From assembly GCA_002110485.1 (NCBI GenBank), contig MOWL01000070.1:682001-746000 (forward strand): a stretch of DNA of 64,000 nt. The letters run 5' to 3'. This document shows positions 1-11,412 of this stretch, in pieces. Position 1 is the first letter of the stretch; each line of letters opens with the position of its first letter. Source of the DNA: Emergomyces orientalis (taxonomy: Eukaryota; Ascomycota; Eurotiomycetes; Onygenales; Ajellomycetaceae). The translations under genes and the position numbers were made by a program. The notes below the pieces were generated by a model. That model made no database searches, was not told where the DNA came from, and saw nothing but the letters and a program-made list of their open reading frames with translations.

Positions 1-863
1 GTTTGGAACGATCGATCAACACATCCTACAGTACGAAACCCATCGTTAATCGGTTGAAGGGTTAAAGAACTACTCCGCATGGAGACAAGCTGCTCGGCTA
101 CTAAGAATAGATTGAGCCAGCCCCTGTAGACCATGATCTAAAGCTCATCATTATTGGTCAAGGGCGGTCTGTGGATTCCAAGTCCGCTCGCTCCTCGCTC
201 CGCCATACTGGAGACAAAATCTTGAAACATCGCATAACCTTTGGATCGGCCTGAAATGGTGGAGTGCAGCCATGGCGAACCGGTCTGACCTGTTCAAATT
301 TGCAGTCCACACCAGAAGAATTTCGACCGCACAGACAGGTGAGCGAGAAGAATACGAGCAACTTCGTATTGCTTGGGGGCTGAGATATCCCCCTTGACGA
401 TCCATCAACGGCAATCGGTGAGGTGTTATACATCACGTGACATTTCATATGACTAAGCAGGATTCAAGATTGTTGGACGTCTGAGTGGTTGTAGGGGCTA
501 CATGTAGTGTGCGGGGCGCTAGTCCGTACTAGGAAGCCCAGGGCACCTTCAGAGATGAATCTTTTGGTCACGTGCTGTTTGCTCTGTTTGCCACCTTATT
601 ACGTCATCCTTCGGCCCCGCCGTCAGCATCATAGAAACGTTTCCAAGGTCGTATGTATTCAGGGAATATCAGGATTAAAAACTGTGTTGCCTGACTCCTG
701 CCTGAAAAGAGAAAGGCGAAAGAAGATATAAAAGTATCCGTCTTACCTCAACTCTGACAACTTCTTAAAATTATTGAAAGCTGAAGAGCTAACAACTGCT
801 GTCTATTAATTAACTTACCAAGCGATCAAAGAGAACCCAAAACTTCCCCCTCAAAAATTCATC
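1..863. other. Intergenic leader upstream of the I78 inhibitor gene
   Basis: I see no convincing coding exon here; open frames on either strand lack family features. The last part is presumably the promoter and 5' leader of the gene starting at 864, with a TATA-like TATAAAAG at 727-734, about 130 bases before the ATG. Confidence 0.5.
727..734 (+). promoter_or_regulatory. TATA-like box of the I78 inhibitor gene
   Basis: TATAAAAG lies 130 bases upstream of the ATG at 864 and is followed by a pyrimidine-rich and A-rich leader. The position is compatible with a fungal core promoter, but this is motif reading only. Confidence 0.35.
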
Positions 864-1130
864 ATGCCTCTTGTCGTGCCAAACGTCAGCAATGATGACA
901 AGGCGGACTGGGCAGCCAAATTACTTGGCAAGCAGCTGACGGATTCAACATCAGACAATGTGGTGAGTTGGCTATAAATATCGTTCCTGAATCTAGCGCG
1001 ATGGGAATCTTTTGCTCATTTTAATGGCCTCTAGTCATTCGCAAAGAAGGATCTGCCCCCTGCCCACCGTGTGGTTCAACCAGGTACGATTATGACAATG
1101 GATTATAAGCCGGATAGGTAATATCCCCGC

Positions 1131-1170
<40 letters not shown>

Positions 1171-1347
1171 TCTGGCGTAACATTAACCTGTTGTCGCTAG
1201 CGACTGGTGAATTTTGTCTGTTTGAATTACTCCGATGAGCACTTCTATAACATCTCGCTGATTATTTCCACGTTTATGGCTTCAATTGATAGGTTGAATG
1301 TACACGTCAACGAACACGGAACCATCACAAATGTGAAATACGGTTAA
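864..1347 (+). CDS. Peptidase inhibitor I78 family protein (three exons)
   Basis: Exons 864-962, 1035-1117 and 1293-1347 give a 78-residue protein. Donors are GTGAGT and GTAATA; acceptors are CTCTAG and TGATAG; all phases match. The middle and last exons carry the I78 signature: a HRVVQPG stretch, then TMDYKPDRLNVHV, then a C-terminal segment ending in VKYG. Characterised fungal I78 proteins are small intracellular inhibitors of serine proteases that use an exposed loop. There is no signal peptide and no cysteine, so a cytosolic role is inferred. Intron 2 is 175 nt and holds a GATT microsatellite. The exons are too short to show as one open frame. A function beyond inhibitor-like cannot be read from the sequence. 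Confidence 0.85.
1135..1170. repeat. (GATT)9 microsatellite inside intron 2
   Basis: Nine perfect GATT units lie inside the second intron of the I78 inhibitor gene. This may explain why that intron (175 nt) is longer than most in the window, and it is likely to vary in length between strains. Confidence 0.95.
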
Positions 1348-3925
1348 TTAGGGGTCTACTTAAAGTGATAGATGACTTCCAGGTTTGGTTTTGGTCAACT
1401 GGGTGGATTAACATTTTGGCAGCTGGGGAATTGCGTCAGTCAGGGTTTGGGATTATGGGATCATGGGCTTTATGATATTATGAATTAAATGAGTTACAGG
1501 GGTACAATAGATGTTGTCTTTGAGACTCCTTGGAAGAATCCTAGGTTATTGACCATAAATGTGTATCATTTGACATACATGATGTTTCGCTGCCTATCCC
1601 GTGAGGGTTGAGAATTTTAAATTTCCATCACCAGCCCTGCTCTGGTGTCAAAATTGCTTGTGTTATTTATACCTTCCATGTAAGCATGGTTAAAAAGTGC
1701 TAGGGGAAGGTAAACACCCCTTCAAATCCCACGCTCTCATTTCCATGCCAGAAATTTCCCTCTTCACGTTTGCGATAGTGAAATCCTGCACTCTCATAAG
1801 ATATATCTTGCCCTCATTAGAATTCACTCCTTAGGCCCTTATCTCGTAACCCCTTTGCTTATGGTCCTTGACGATAGCCACTGCTGCCCAGCCATTGTTA
1901 CCCAACTGGCACGGTTATCCAACGAAGGCGCATCCTTGGTAGATTGTGGCCATCTCGGTTCTCAAACCCTATTGCAAACACGGACTGGGGGGGCCATTCA
2001 GTGTAACCCTTCACATATACCTAGCAAAAAACTGAAATGACCATCAGGCTACTGCTACATAACTGCGTCCTTTGTTTGTTATTAGGCAGGAGGAAATATT
2101 GATAATTGGAATGATGCAGGCCATGTCGATATCCTTATATTTCCTAACGAGCTCATCTCCAACGTTAGACGTATCGCACATGCACTAGAGCCTACAAACC
2201 ACTTTTGAAAGAAGATCTCATTGGCCCGGGTTGCTTGGTAGGTGCGTCATTTTCAATCATGGGCAAACTCTTATTGCCGCAACCGTCAGACTGCCAGGCA
2301 CACGATGGTGTAAAAGGTCGTTGGGTTATTTACTTAACTCATTTTCGGATTTATGGGATGTACAGCCGATTTAGTTGAACGGGAGTTGGTAAAGCGGTGG
2401 GTAGCATAGGGTGGTTTTCCAAATTGGCCAGGGTATGGTTTTCTCCGCAAATCTGCTGCTTGTAAAGGGGGGTGCAGGGAGCTCAGCATTCAACTTGCAA
2501 CATTTAGAAAAGTTTTACGTGGCCTGCACTTCAAAGTCCTCCATGTTAGCTCATTGATAAAGGGCGAGGGGTAGAATTTCATCCATCACCACCAAGTTGC
2601 ACGCCACGGTAGCGAGACCTGCCCCAGGTTCATGAACCGATGCCAAATCATACATGAAGCTGCTCAAATCGCTTTCCATTGTTCCGATGGCCTTTCCTTT
2701 AACATGCAATGTCCGTAGTAGGTGTCTGTTCAAATTGGAATTAGAGCACTAACCTTACTCGTACGAGCAATCCAAACTCAAACCAGAGACGGAAGGAAAC
2801 AATGAGGTTTCAAGAATTGGGCCTGGTTTTGAAATTTTAGGTCCAAATTCATTCACTATCTATAGGCGAAGGGGAATCACAGAGAGTGATAGTCTTCGAT
2901 GCCAAACTACTACTAACTCCACCACCCTCCAATACAAAATCATGTGCATTGTGTTCACTGGTTGACTTGGACTCCGACGGCCCCAAATCACTGGCAATCC
3001 TGGCAAAACGGTGATATTCATTCGTTGAGTCCAATTCTGCGAGACAAATTCCAAGATAAGAAAGCCAACAAGAACGCATATTGGTGCTTCATCATCATCG
3101 TCATGGCTTGGGTATTCTGAGCTTTTTCGATTCTTTTTTTTATGTGTTATTCCGTGGGATATTGTTCGGTATCCGCACTAGATCCCAAGTGGTTCCAATC
3201 AGAATTTAGGGTCAATTTCCCAGAAAATAGTTTGACCAACAAGTGACACCAATCACCATGAAGTAAACCGTTACAGCTTCCACTTGGTCTTGATTTACTT
3301 CATCGTTTGCAACTTCACCAATAGGCCCATTTCTGGACTCTCCTGCGTATAACTGCTAATACTCTGTTGGAAAAGATGTGGTGTCTCCAATTGGTCCTTA
3401 GTTCGTCTCCGGTATGGTGAAAAAAGAACCTGTATCTCTTGATATCGAGATAAAGTTGGGGAGATGGAGCGAAAGTATTTTCTTCGAGGTATGACGACTA
3501 CCTGAGTGTCACAAGCAAGGCATCGTGTATATGCCTGTACATGTACATAGACACCGTGGGGATGAGGGATGTAGCGTCTTTGGAATGTAATGGCCAGTTG
3601 TAGTTAGCTGATCCATAGGCTACGCAAGTCTAAACGAATTATGAAACGCTACAGATGAAGTCAATGCGTTTATCTAGTAGATATAACGCTGCCCACTACA
3701 CAGAGCGGTGTAGAATTGCACCCTTTTGGCCGAATCAAACATAGACCAAATGTGGTAGAAGTCGTCCAGAGAAACGTTTCCATGAAACCTGGGCATGGTA
3801 CTATGCGTTGGCCAAAATCAAATGCTCTCGGGTACCAGGTTTGAAAGCTACCAAATCGGTGTCCTGGGGACAATATCCCGTTGGGCATTGGAAGATGCCC
3901 AAAAAGGTCGGAATGCTCGGGGATA
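1348..3925. other. Gene-poor spacer, 2.6 kb
   Basis: Between the I78 gene and the 3' end of the NIP30-like gene I found only short open frames with no family signature and no consistent splice structure. The last few hundred bases are probably the 3' UTR of the minus-strand NIP30-like gene. No repeat or mobile element was recognised. Confidence 0.5.
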
Positions 3926-4755
3926 TTAATCATCGTCTGAGCTGTAGGCACCCAATCCAAGCGCAGATGAGACAGTATGTGGTACCGTGTCCTCCTTTAC
4001 TTTGCTTGGATGACTTGGTAGGGCCGCAAGCCTTGAGGCCTCGGGCTCTTCGGGCTCTTCGGGCTCTTCGGGCTTTTCGGGCTTCGCGGGTACCTCGGGC
4101 TTCTCTATCTCTTTGGATATTTCTGCTGAGTCCGAAGTCAATCGTGATTCCTTGCCAGAGGTAAATGAGTTGACATCCGCGGAGGAACTTTTCCTCAATT
4201 TTACACCAGGGAACGCATCCTTCTCTTTGGTCCTTCTCCTCTTACGGCCACTGATTGCCCATTGTTCTTCATCTGGAGGCGACGCCGCCCCCGCACTCTT
4301 CAGGTCCCCCGGGCCAGTACCAACCAAAATTTTCTCAGCTTCTAGACGTTGACGATGGAAAATCTCTAATTGCTCTCTGGTTTCTCGTTTCAAAGCTGCC
4401 TCTTGGGCCCTTGTCGATTCGAGAACCGAATCAAGAAATTCCACCTCATCTTCATCCAGCGATCGAAATTGGTTTTTGAGCTTGATGGATTCTTCAAATG
4501 CCTCTTGTTTGGCCGCTGGGGTTGTCAAGAATCCAAAGTTAGCTTTAGTTGCAGACATATTCTCTGACAGGCGAATGTTATTTGCTGACCCTTATTCTGC
4601 TGTAGAATCTCATAGAGACTCTTCCCGTCGTCCCGATTACTCTCCTCAGCCTTTCGTCTCCGCTCTGCTTCGAGCTCTTGCTGGGCCTTCAACCATTCGT
4701 CGTCTCGTTCGGTAGGCTGCTCAATGGTGCCTCCACTGACAAATCCGGAAGACAT
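3926..4755 (-). CDS. NIP30/FAM192A (PSME3IP1) N-terminal domain protein
   Basis: Two exons, 4755-4590 and 4515-3926, are joined by a 74-nt intron (donor GTCAGC, branch CTAAC, acceptor CCCCAG), giving 251 residues. The spliced junction reads SLYEILQQNKAAKQEAFEE, followed by KNQFRSLDEDEVEFLDSV, which is the NIP30 signature seen in human PSME3IP1/FAM192A. The middle is charged and includes a Lys/Arg stretch (GRKRRRTKEK, a possible nuclear signal) and a Pro-Glu repeat (EKPEEPEEPEEPE). The C-terminus ends LGLGAYSSDDD, as in other family members. In animals the family binds the PA28-gamma proteasome activator and affects nuclear bodies; the fungal role is unknown. The region from the ATG at 4558 is an artefact of reading through the intron. 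Confidence 0.88.
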
Positions 4756-5111
4756 ACTGCTCTAACGCTTTATGGGGTATCATATGAGAAAAGAAAAGAA
4801 AAGAAAAGAAACGGTGCAGCGAAGCTTCGAAGCTGTGTGTAGCTAGCTGTGTAGAATGCAACCTACCCACTCCCAAACATGGTGTGAAGCTTCCTCAAGG
4901 ATGGTGGGTGGCTGCATTGGAGTATCTTTAATCCGAATACCACTGCGCCATAAAGCCAATTAGGTAAGCCATTAGCCACTCTAAATTCGACTAGCGTGGC
5001 CGGCACACCCGCCCATCCATTCATTACATCAGCCATCCCTCAGGCATCATCATTTTTCCTCTTTGCACTCTCCAACTTTCGCTGTCCACCTCCACCAGTG
5101 GAAGAGCAACC
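4756..5111. promoter_or_regulatory. Divergent promoter region with GAAAA repeat
   Basis: This 356-bp spacer separates the ATGs of the minus-strand NIP30-like gene and the plus-strand gene at 5112, so both promoters should lie in it. It contains a (GAAAA)n purine tract at about 4788-4811. No specific regulator site was recognised. Confidence 0.5.
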
Positions 5112-6499
5112 ATGGCGCCATCAAGTGGCCATCAACTGCTCCCCAAAATCTGGCGGGTTGCTAGGTGAGTTTTCGATCCTGTTGTATCTTGGTGATTTTT
5201 TTCTTCCTAACAGTTCTTGGTAGGTTCGCCTTCGAGAAGGCAGCTAGAGCTGTCAAGACCAAGGTTACAGAACCCGTCGAACCAGCTCGTCTTGCATACC
5301 AGCCCATATATGCTCGAATTTCACACCGACAGCCTATCAATAGGACAGCTGCTATCCGTCAAACCCAGAGTCGTTATTATTCTACTTCAAGAACCACTAC
5401 TCGTTCCGTAGCACGCGCATTCCACGCATCTAGAATTGGTGCCGCTGTTAGCCGCATAACTACACGAACTCCCTTCGCATCAACCCTTCGTCCCAATCTT
5501 ACAGGTGGTACACTATGCCGAACAGCTGGCGGATATGCACTTGGTGCGGGACGTCTTGGTGGCGCAAGATACTTCTCTAATGGCCCAGCATGCCCTGCCC
5601 AGGTTGTCCAAAACGTATCCGCTGGAGTCCGTGCTTTTTGGCTTTCTGGCCAGAGAGCCAGGTTTGATGGCGTAGACCAACAAACCGGCCGGAAACAATA
5701 CCGAGCAGTCACGGCTCTCCAAGATGAAGCGGGTCGCAAAATGCAGGGAATCCCTCGTAGCGCCCCTGGGTCTTATATTGACTTTAGACTCTCCCCAACG
5801 ATCACCACATTTGCGCGCCTGGCGTCGCTGCCAAAATCGTCCGTTGCTGATGCTGTTGATCCCGTCAACTTGAATACTGACAACTTGATGGATTTCCTTT
5901 CCCTCGACTTCGCTCGTGCACTGAAGGATTTTGCCGCAGTTTTGAATGATTTGAAACGGCTTGCGACCCTAGGGGACTTGCCGTTATCGCTCCATGATCA
6001 ATCTACCTTGCGGGTACGGTTCCCTGGCTGTGATGTGGAGTCTGTCGAACGTTTATGTGATGAAGTTGGCATACAAAGAGGCGTCATCCGTCAGGACGAG
6101 GACTTCGAGGCCCGAAATGGTACTGAGATGGCCCTTTTGTTTCCATTTGCACCCAGCCACGTGGGTTCGGAGTCTGAACTCTTTCCTGTCGCTGCCTACG
6201 GACATAAATCTCCCGATATGCTGAATTGGCGCCATATGATGTCCTCAGAGGAACTGATGGAGCCGTCACCTGGTACCACAGGCCAAGACTACCATTTTGT
6301 GGGAAGCGACGAACATAATCCATGGGCTTCTCCCCGTTCCTCATCAGGGTATTCTAGCATGAATATTAGCGAGTTGGGTGATCGAGCTTTTTTCCCTGAA
6401 CTGGCAGAAACAGTGATTCCTGCTGCTAATTTTTCTCATTACGGTGGTTTCCAAGGGATTTACAAATTTATTGAAGAATGCGATCGATCGAAACGTTAA
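5112..6499 (+). CDS. Conserved fungal protein, probably mitochondrial
   Basis: Exon 1 (5112-5164) and exon 2 (5224-6499) are joined across a 59-nt intron (GTGAGT donor, CTAAC branch, TAG acceptor), giving 442 residues. The first roughly 120 residues are rich in Arg, Ser, Thr and Ala and poor in acidic residues, with motifs such as RYYSTS and RAFHASR that resemble mitochondrial presequences. The rest has the soluble, mixed composition of a folded domain, including FPGCDVESVERLCDEVG. I did not recognise the family with certainty. It lies directly upstream of the CK2 regulatory subunit gene, but it has no CK2-beta zinc-binding cysteine pattern, so I would not call it a second beta subunit on sequence alone. 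The 51-residue stretch before the splice acceptor is intronic. Confidence 0.8.
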
Positions 6500-7189
6500 C
6501 TCTCCACAACTTCTACAGCTCTTTTCATTTTATTGTTTATTTGATTTACTAGCTTTTCCTGCCGACGCCCATACTGTTCTACTTTGTTCTTTTTCAATGT
6601 ATATTTTTTATACCTAGGCTTATATGCCAATTATATCCAACACCTGAAATGAAGATCTGTTATTTATGACTTATGGCCCATAATAAAAACAAGTAAATCA
6701 GTAATTTTTTCCTCCTCAGACCTGCGCAGGAAATGTAGAATAATTCGAGTGTGTTCTAGATGTTGTAGTGCGTATAAACACAGCAGTGCGTGGCCGTATG
6801 TGCCCCGCCCCCAAATGGCAACAAATACCAGAACAGCAAGGATCTTCCCTATCAATTTCAATCCCATCTTCCCACATCACGAATCCCACCAAAACCACTC
6901 GCATCCGCTACCAAATAACCCCGCGCCATTTCGCTCCCCGTCCTCTTCTCTATTTACTACTATCCTAATCAACAGCATCGCTTCCGATACATTTGCCACC
7001 AGGTTGCTAAAGAAAAAACCCCGCAGCCAAAGAAGGGAGGGGAAAAAGAAAATAAAGTCACCTCATACCATCAGACTCACAATCTCTAGCCCATATGCCT
7101 AGTAGCATTATTCTCCACGGCAACTAGTGATATCGGACACCCCGCCAAGAAGAAGAGAGACGGAGAGAGTGAGCGAGGAGCAAAAAGGC
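6500..7189. other. Intergenic region before CKB1
   Basis: This holds the 3' UTR of the preceding gene and the promoter and leader of CKB1. A purine-rich AAGAAGAGAGACGGAGAG stretch lies just before the CKB1 ATG. Open frames here (for example 6749-7102) show no family features. Confidence 0.5.
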
Positions 7190-8649
7190 ATGGAGGATTT
7201 CAATAGTGAGACCGAAAGCGACTACACAAGTTATTGGAGAGACTGGGTGAGCTTTTTGTGTAGTTTTTTTTTTTTTTTTTCTTCGTCTTCTTCTTCCTCT
7301 TCCTCTTCTGGTTTATCCCTTCCCGGGGCGTTTTGGATTGTTGGAGTTTGTGGCATGGTGCCGATGGTGCCGATCCTTGTTCCTGTTATCTGCTGGATGG
7401 GTATGGTGGACTTAATTTGAGGAGAAAAGCCGGTGGAGAGGAGCCGGCGGGATGGTTTGACTATGCCTCCGCTGGCTGGTGGGATCTCTCGCAGTGGTTC
7501 TGTCAACATGCAACAAGATCATGGCTGAAACTGGGTTGATGTCAAAAACCTGTGCGCGGGAAAGGGCTGGCGGGAAAATCGTCAAGTCGAATAGAGGGGA
7601 AACGATATGATGTGATACTCTTATATACGATATGTGGGATGCCATTTTTTCGGGCAATATATGGCTGGATTGTGCCTCTGAAGAGTACCCAGCTGGGGCT
7701 GCGCATATCTGCCCTCGTTAATATATATAGGAGATCTATTGTCTGCTGTCTCTTCAAGTTGGCACCATCAGATTTCCCTTTGGTCTGGGCTAACTGTTTT
7801 CCTTTTCATGCGTACAGTTCATTTCATCGCGGGGAAACGAATATTTTTGCGAGATCGACGAAGAGTACCTTACGGATCGATTCAACCTTACAGGCTTGAA
7901 CAACGAGGTCCAGTATTATCAATATGCACTCGATCTAGTGACGGATGTTTTTGATCTCGACGCAGATGATGACCTAAGAGAGCAAATCGAGAAATCCGCC
8001 CGACATCTCTATGGACTCGTTCACGCCCGCTATATTGTTACGACCCGAGGATTAGCCAAAATGGTATGCAACACACTATCGACTAGCCCCAGGAAATCAC
8101 AGGTTACATGCTAACCGAAACCATTTATAGCTGGAAAAATACAAGAAGGCCGACTTTGGCAAATGCCCACGGGTCCTCTGCAACCAGCATCCCCTCCTTC
8201 CTATGGGCCTATCTGACCTGCCAGGCGAGAAATTCGTCACACTCTACTGCGCCAAATGCGAAGATATATACAATCCCAAATCATCCCGACACGCCTCAAT
8301 TGACGGCGCATACTTTGGCTCATCCTTCCACAGCATCCTATTCCAAGTCTACCCCGTCCTCCTCCCCGAAAAGTCCCTACGTCGATATGATCCACGAGTA
8401 TTCGGATTCCGCGTTCACGCTAGCGCAGCGTTGTCGAGATGGCAAGATCGAAAACGAGATGAGATGAAGGTCCGGCTACGGAAACAGAAGCTGGAGAATC
8501 CGTTTGTGGAAGATAGGGAATTTGAGGAAGATGAGGACGATATCGCAGACTCTGGGATTGGGGAACTTGATGGCAGGGTTCCCGCTGCCATTGGAGCTGA
8601 AGGAGGAAGGGCTATTCTTGACAAAGGACGAATGGATATCGGCGCTTGA
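7190..8649 (+). CDS. CKB1: Casein kinase 2 regulatory (beta) subunit
   Basis: Exons 7190-7246, 7818-8063 and 8131-8649 give 273 residues. All family landmarks are present: the N-terminal SSRGNEYFCEIDEEY and RFNLTGLNNEV, the acidic loop FDLDADDDLREQ, LYGLVHARYIVTTRGLAKM, and the zinc-binding four-cysteine element CPRVLC...LYCAKC, followed by YNPKSSRHASIDGAYFG. CK2-beta dimerises through that zinc element and assembles the CK2 tetramer, which phosphorylates acidic Ser/Thr sites in nucleus and cytosol. After the conserved core there is an extension of about 60 residues with an acidic cluster (VEDREFEEDEDD). Intron 1 is 571 nt, far longer than its neighbours, with GTGAGC donor, CTAAC branch and TACAG acceptor; it contains a T21-plus-pyrimidine tract. 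Confidence 0.96.
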
Positions 8650-10823
8650 TGTAAATCAATGGATTGATGGATTGATGGATCGATGGGTAAACTGTTCTTA
8701 ATGAAGGCGTTTGGGAAAGCTGAGGGAGGAAATGGCTCGGGAGGGACAGACTGTGCTTTCTATCTTCAAGTGACCTGCTTCTTTTCCTCTTCCTTTTAAA
8801 TAATAGGTATATGCTTGCAGCAGGGCGTTCGATGAGCTTTTCCATTTTCATACAATTTTGTTAGGGCATCCTCGTATATTATCTTTTTTTTTTTCTTTCC
8901 TCGTCGCCTTCTTGTATGTAAGGTGGATGGATAATTGGGTGTTTGGGGAACCTGTTTCTTAGCAAGGGGTTTATTGATGTCTTCATGGGGCATGTCGAGG
9001 TATCATAACCAACTAATGATCCTTATTGTTTCTAGAGCTTTGTATATACCTGACCCTTTTTCTTTCTGAGGAGAATTGTCCCAAGTTCCAAAATATGGAG
9101 AGGTAGATGTGTGAATTATGCCCTCGTAAAGCTAACTAGAAAGTTTAGAAGGAAAACGAAGGAAAACCATATATTGTCCACTTAGATACTCGAAGTATGA
9201 GAGCCAACATTTGGATCCGGCTGACAAAATATCGACATGCTGATTCTAACCCTGTCTGGGTTGTGTCTGAGCCCGCAGCACGGTACCGCGATCTAGGCTT
9301 TATCATCAATAAACAAGAGGCCTCCTGGATTATGATCTCTGGGTTGCCAATTAATCTCGGTATACTGGTGAAACTTAACCTAAATTGCGCTCAACGGTCA
9401 GCTCCAGGCCGGGCAGCGAACCGTGGGGGGGGCGGAGAAATATGGACGAGAGCAGCAGAGAATCCCAGGATAAATTTTACAACACAACACCAACACCACT
9501 CCAAGATTTCTTTATTAGACGATTCATATCCACTGCTGCCCTTTGCCAGCGAAAGTCAGGATCTCGATATATGGCGGGGAAATATAGCTTCTCGCACATT
9601 CCGCGAGGAGCCCACAGCTTCTTTCAATATTCAATGGCAATTTGTACTTGGCCCCTCCCATCTGAGCGTTGTGGACTTGATGCAATCCTTTTGGGGTGCA
9701 AGCTATATATGGCTAACGAATTTAATCTCGTCCCTTTCCAGATTCCCGATGGTTTTTTTCATCGGGTTGGCTACGTGTATCATCATCCAATCTTCGAGAA
9801 CTAGAAACAGTTCTCATCAAGCGACGCAACAAACATGCGATGCGAGCACGAAGTTGTCAATGTAAACCAAAAGGAAGAATGACACAGAAGTGAGACAGTG
9901 AATGCCCAGATATGAAGCAAAAGGGTTAAAGAATACGATATAAGCAAGTATATACTATTTTTCTGCCTTGAGTGGAGGCGTCTGAGACCAAAAGCAAACG
10001 ATCTTCATGGCCATCACTGATTGTCTGCGGTTAAGGTTAGCTTGGTCATATGAAGGCGGTAGTTGTTACGAGGTCGAAGTCGTTTCGTCGTCATTCGTCA
10101 GACTAATCTCGTCAACACTGACATTTCATGAAGCACATAAATGTCTAGTTAAGCTGCGTTTCCAATGAATACCACCATGCCTACACGAAAGGTTGCACTG
10201 CTCACCTTATCGAGACGTACCGATCAAGGCATTCCAGTTGCATTTGATATGGAGCATGCTGGGTACTCTCCATTAGCAGTTTGTCCTCAAGCATCCTTGC
10301 TCCCCTCGTTGAACCTAGTTGTAGCTATGGGGTAGAGATGGGCAATTCCCTTCACATACAAAAGGCCCACCTTTCAGCAACAAGCTTATGTTTTCTTGGA
10401 CGACACCAAGCTCAAGCTCCAACCACGGCTGAGAGTTTGCCAGAGCTTCGCCACGCAGCCTGATAACTTGCTATGTTTTTGAGCAGAACAGAAAGATCAG
10501 CTTTGATGGCCTAGTCATATGATTTAGTAAACTCACTGTCCACTTTTCTTCTGGCATTCAATGGGCCGTTGACAGGTGAGTGACGTGGGATGTCGCCGTC
10601 TTACATATGAGACACTCGTATTCATAAAACGCCGTTTGCACAAAATGTGAAACATACACACACCTTTACTTCGTCCATCCCCTTAACAGCTCTGAGGTTC
10701 ATGACATAAATAAGCTGTGAATTATCGCCTTGTTATCTGAAGCCTTTCAGTACAGAAGTCGAGGTTTCTAATTCTCTCTAGTTGCTATACATAATCGTGA
10801 ACATTCACACCTCATATCTGAAG
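8650..10823. other. Gene-poor spacer, 2.2 kb
   Basis: The first part is the CKB1 3' UTR. Two overlapping open frames at 9197-9865 and 9385-9804 begin with ATG but show no recognisable domain and no consistent coding character, so I do not call them genes. The final part (about 10600-10823) should contain the promoter of the small secreted protein gene. Confidence 0.45.
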
Positions 10824-11412
10824 ATGTATATTACCAAGCCCTTTGCTTTCCTTGTCGTCAATCTTGCCGTCGCAAGTATGCCGCCATCTCTCCTTTAAAA
10901 TCCCTTTAAACTCCTTTTCCATTTTAGTGTTGGAAGACTATACAACTTCCCCCACTTTTCTGTCATTAACAGTCGTATTTGTTGGATATTTCTGCTAACA
11001 TACGTTGCTCCGGCCTCAGATGCGGCGGGATGCGGTGATGCTCAAGCCTGCATTGGCACAGAGACGTGTATCACCGTCACCCGCACGGCACCCTCAACGA
11101 CAACCATAACCACTTGCGCTCCCACGCCCACGTGTTTGCATGTATACCGTTAGTAATCCATCCATTAATTTTCTTCAATATTATTTCATCGTGAACCAGT
11201 AACTCCACAAAACCAACTGACAACCCTTTTCAGAGGGCTGTACATCCGGAGGTGGTACCGAATTTTGCTGCTCTGGCTACTGTGCGGCTACCAAATGTAG
11301 ACCGACAGATCCCAAGTGGCCAAATTGCCAGGAGGACATGGGGTATTGTGAATGTGATTCGGAATGCTGCTACAACAACAAATGCGTGGATAACTTCTGC
11401 CGCAAGCCGTGA
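10824..11412 (+). CDS. Small secreted cysteine-rich protein (17 Cys, 119 aa)
   Basis: Exons 10824-10875, 11020-11148 and 11234-11412 give 119 residues. Splice sites are GTATGC/CCTCAG and GTTAGT/TTTCAG, with phases 1 and 1 that fit. The N-terminus (MYITKPFAFLVVNLAVANA) looks like a signal peptide ending in a small-residue cleavage motif. The mature part has 17 cysteines in about 100 residues. A first segment has five cysteines and a Ser/Thr/Pro linker (APSTTTITT). A second segment has two CC-centred modules, FCCSGYCAATKC and ECCYNNKCVDNFC. I do not recognise the family; the spacing suggests a disulfide-knotted secreted protein of the effector or antimicrobial kind, which is inference only. It lies upstream of a secreted flavin oxidase in the accessory block. 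Confidence 0.75.

Noticed and set aside
3670..4164. Frames near the 3' end of the NIP30-like gene
   Set aside because: They overlap the verified minus-strand coding exon or its 3' UTR and lack family features.
5377..5739. Minus-strand frames within the 5112-6499 gene
   Set aside because: Shadows of the plus-strand coding frame; no start context or splice signals of their own.
9197..9865. 222-residue plus-strand open frame
   Set aside because: It has an ATG, but an overlapping second frame is equally long, and neither shows recognisable protein motifs or codon bias.
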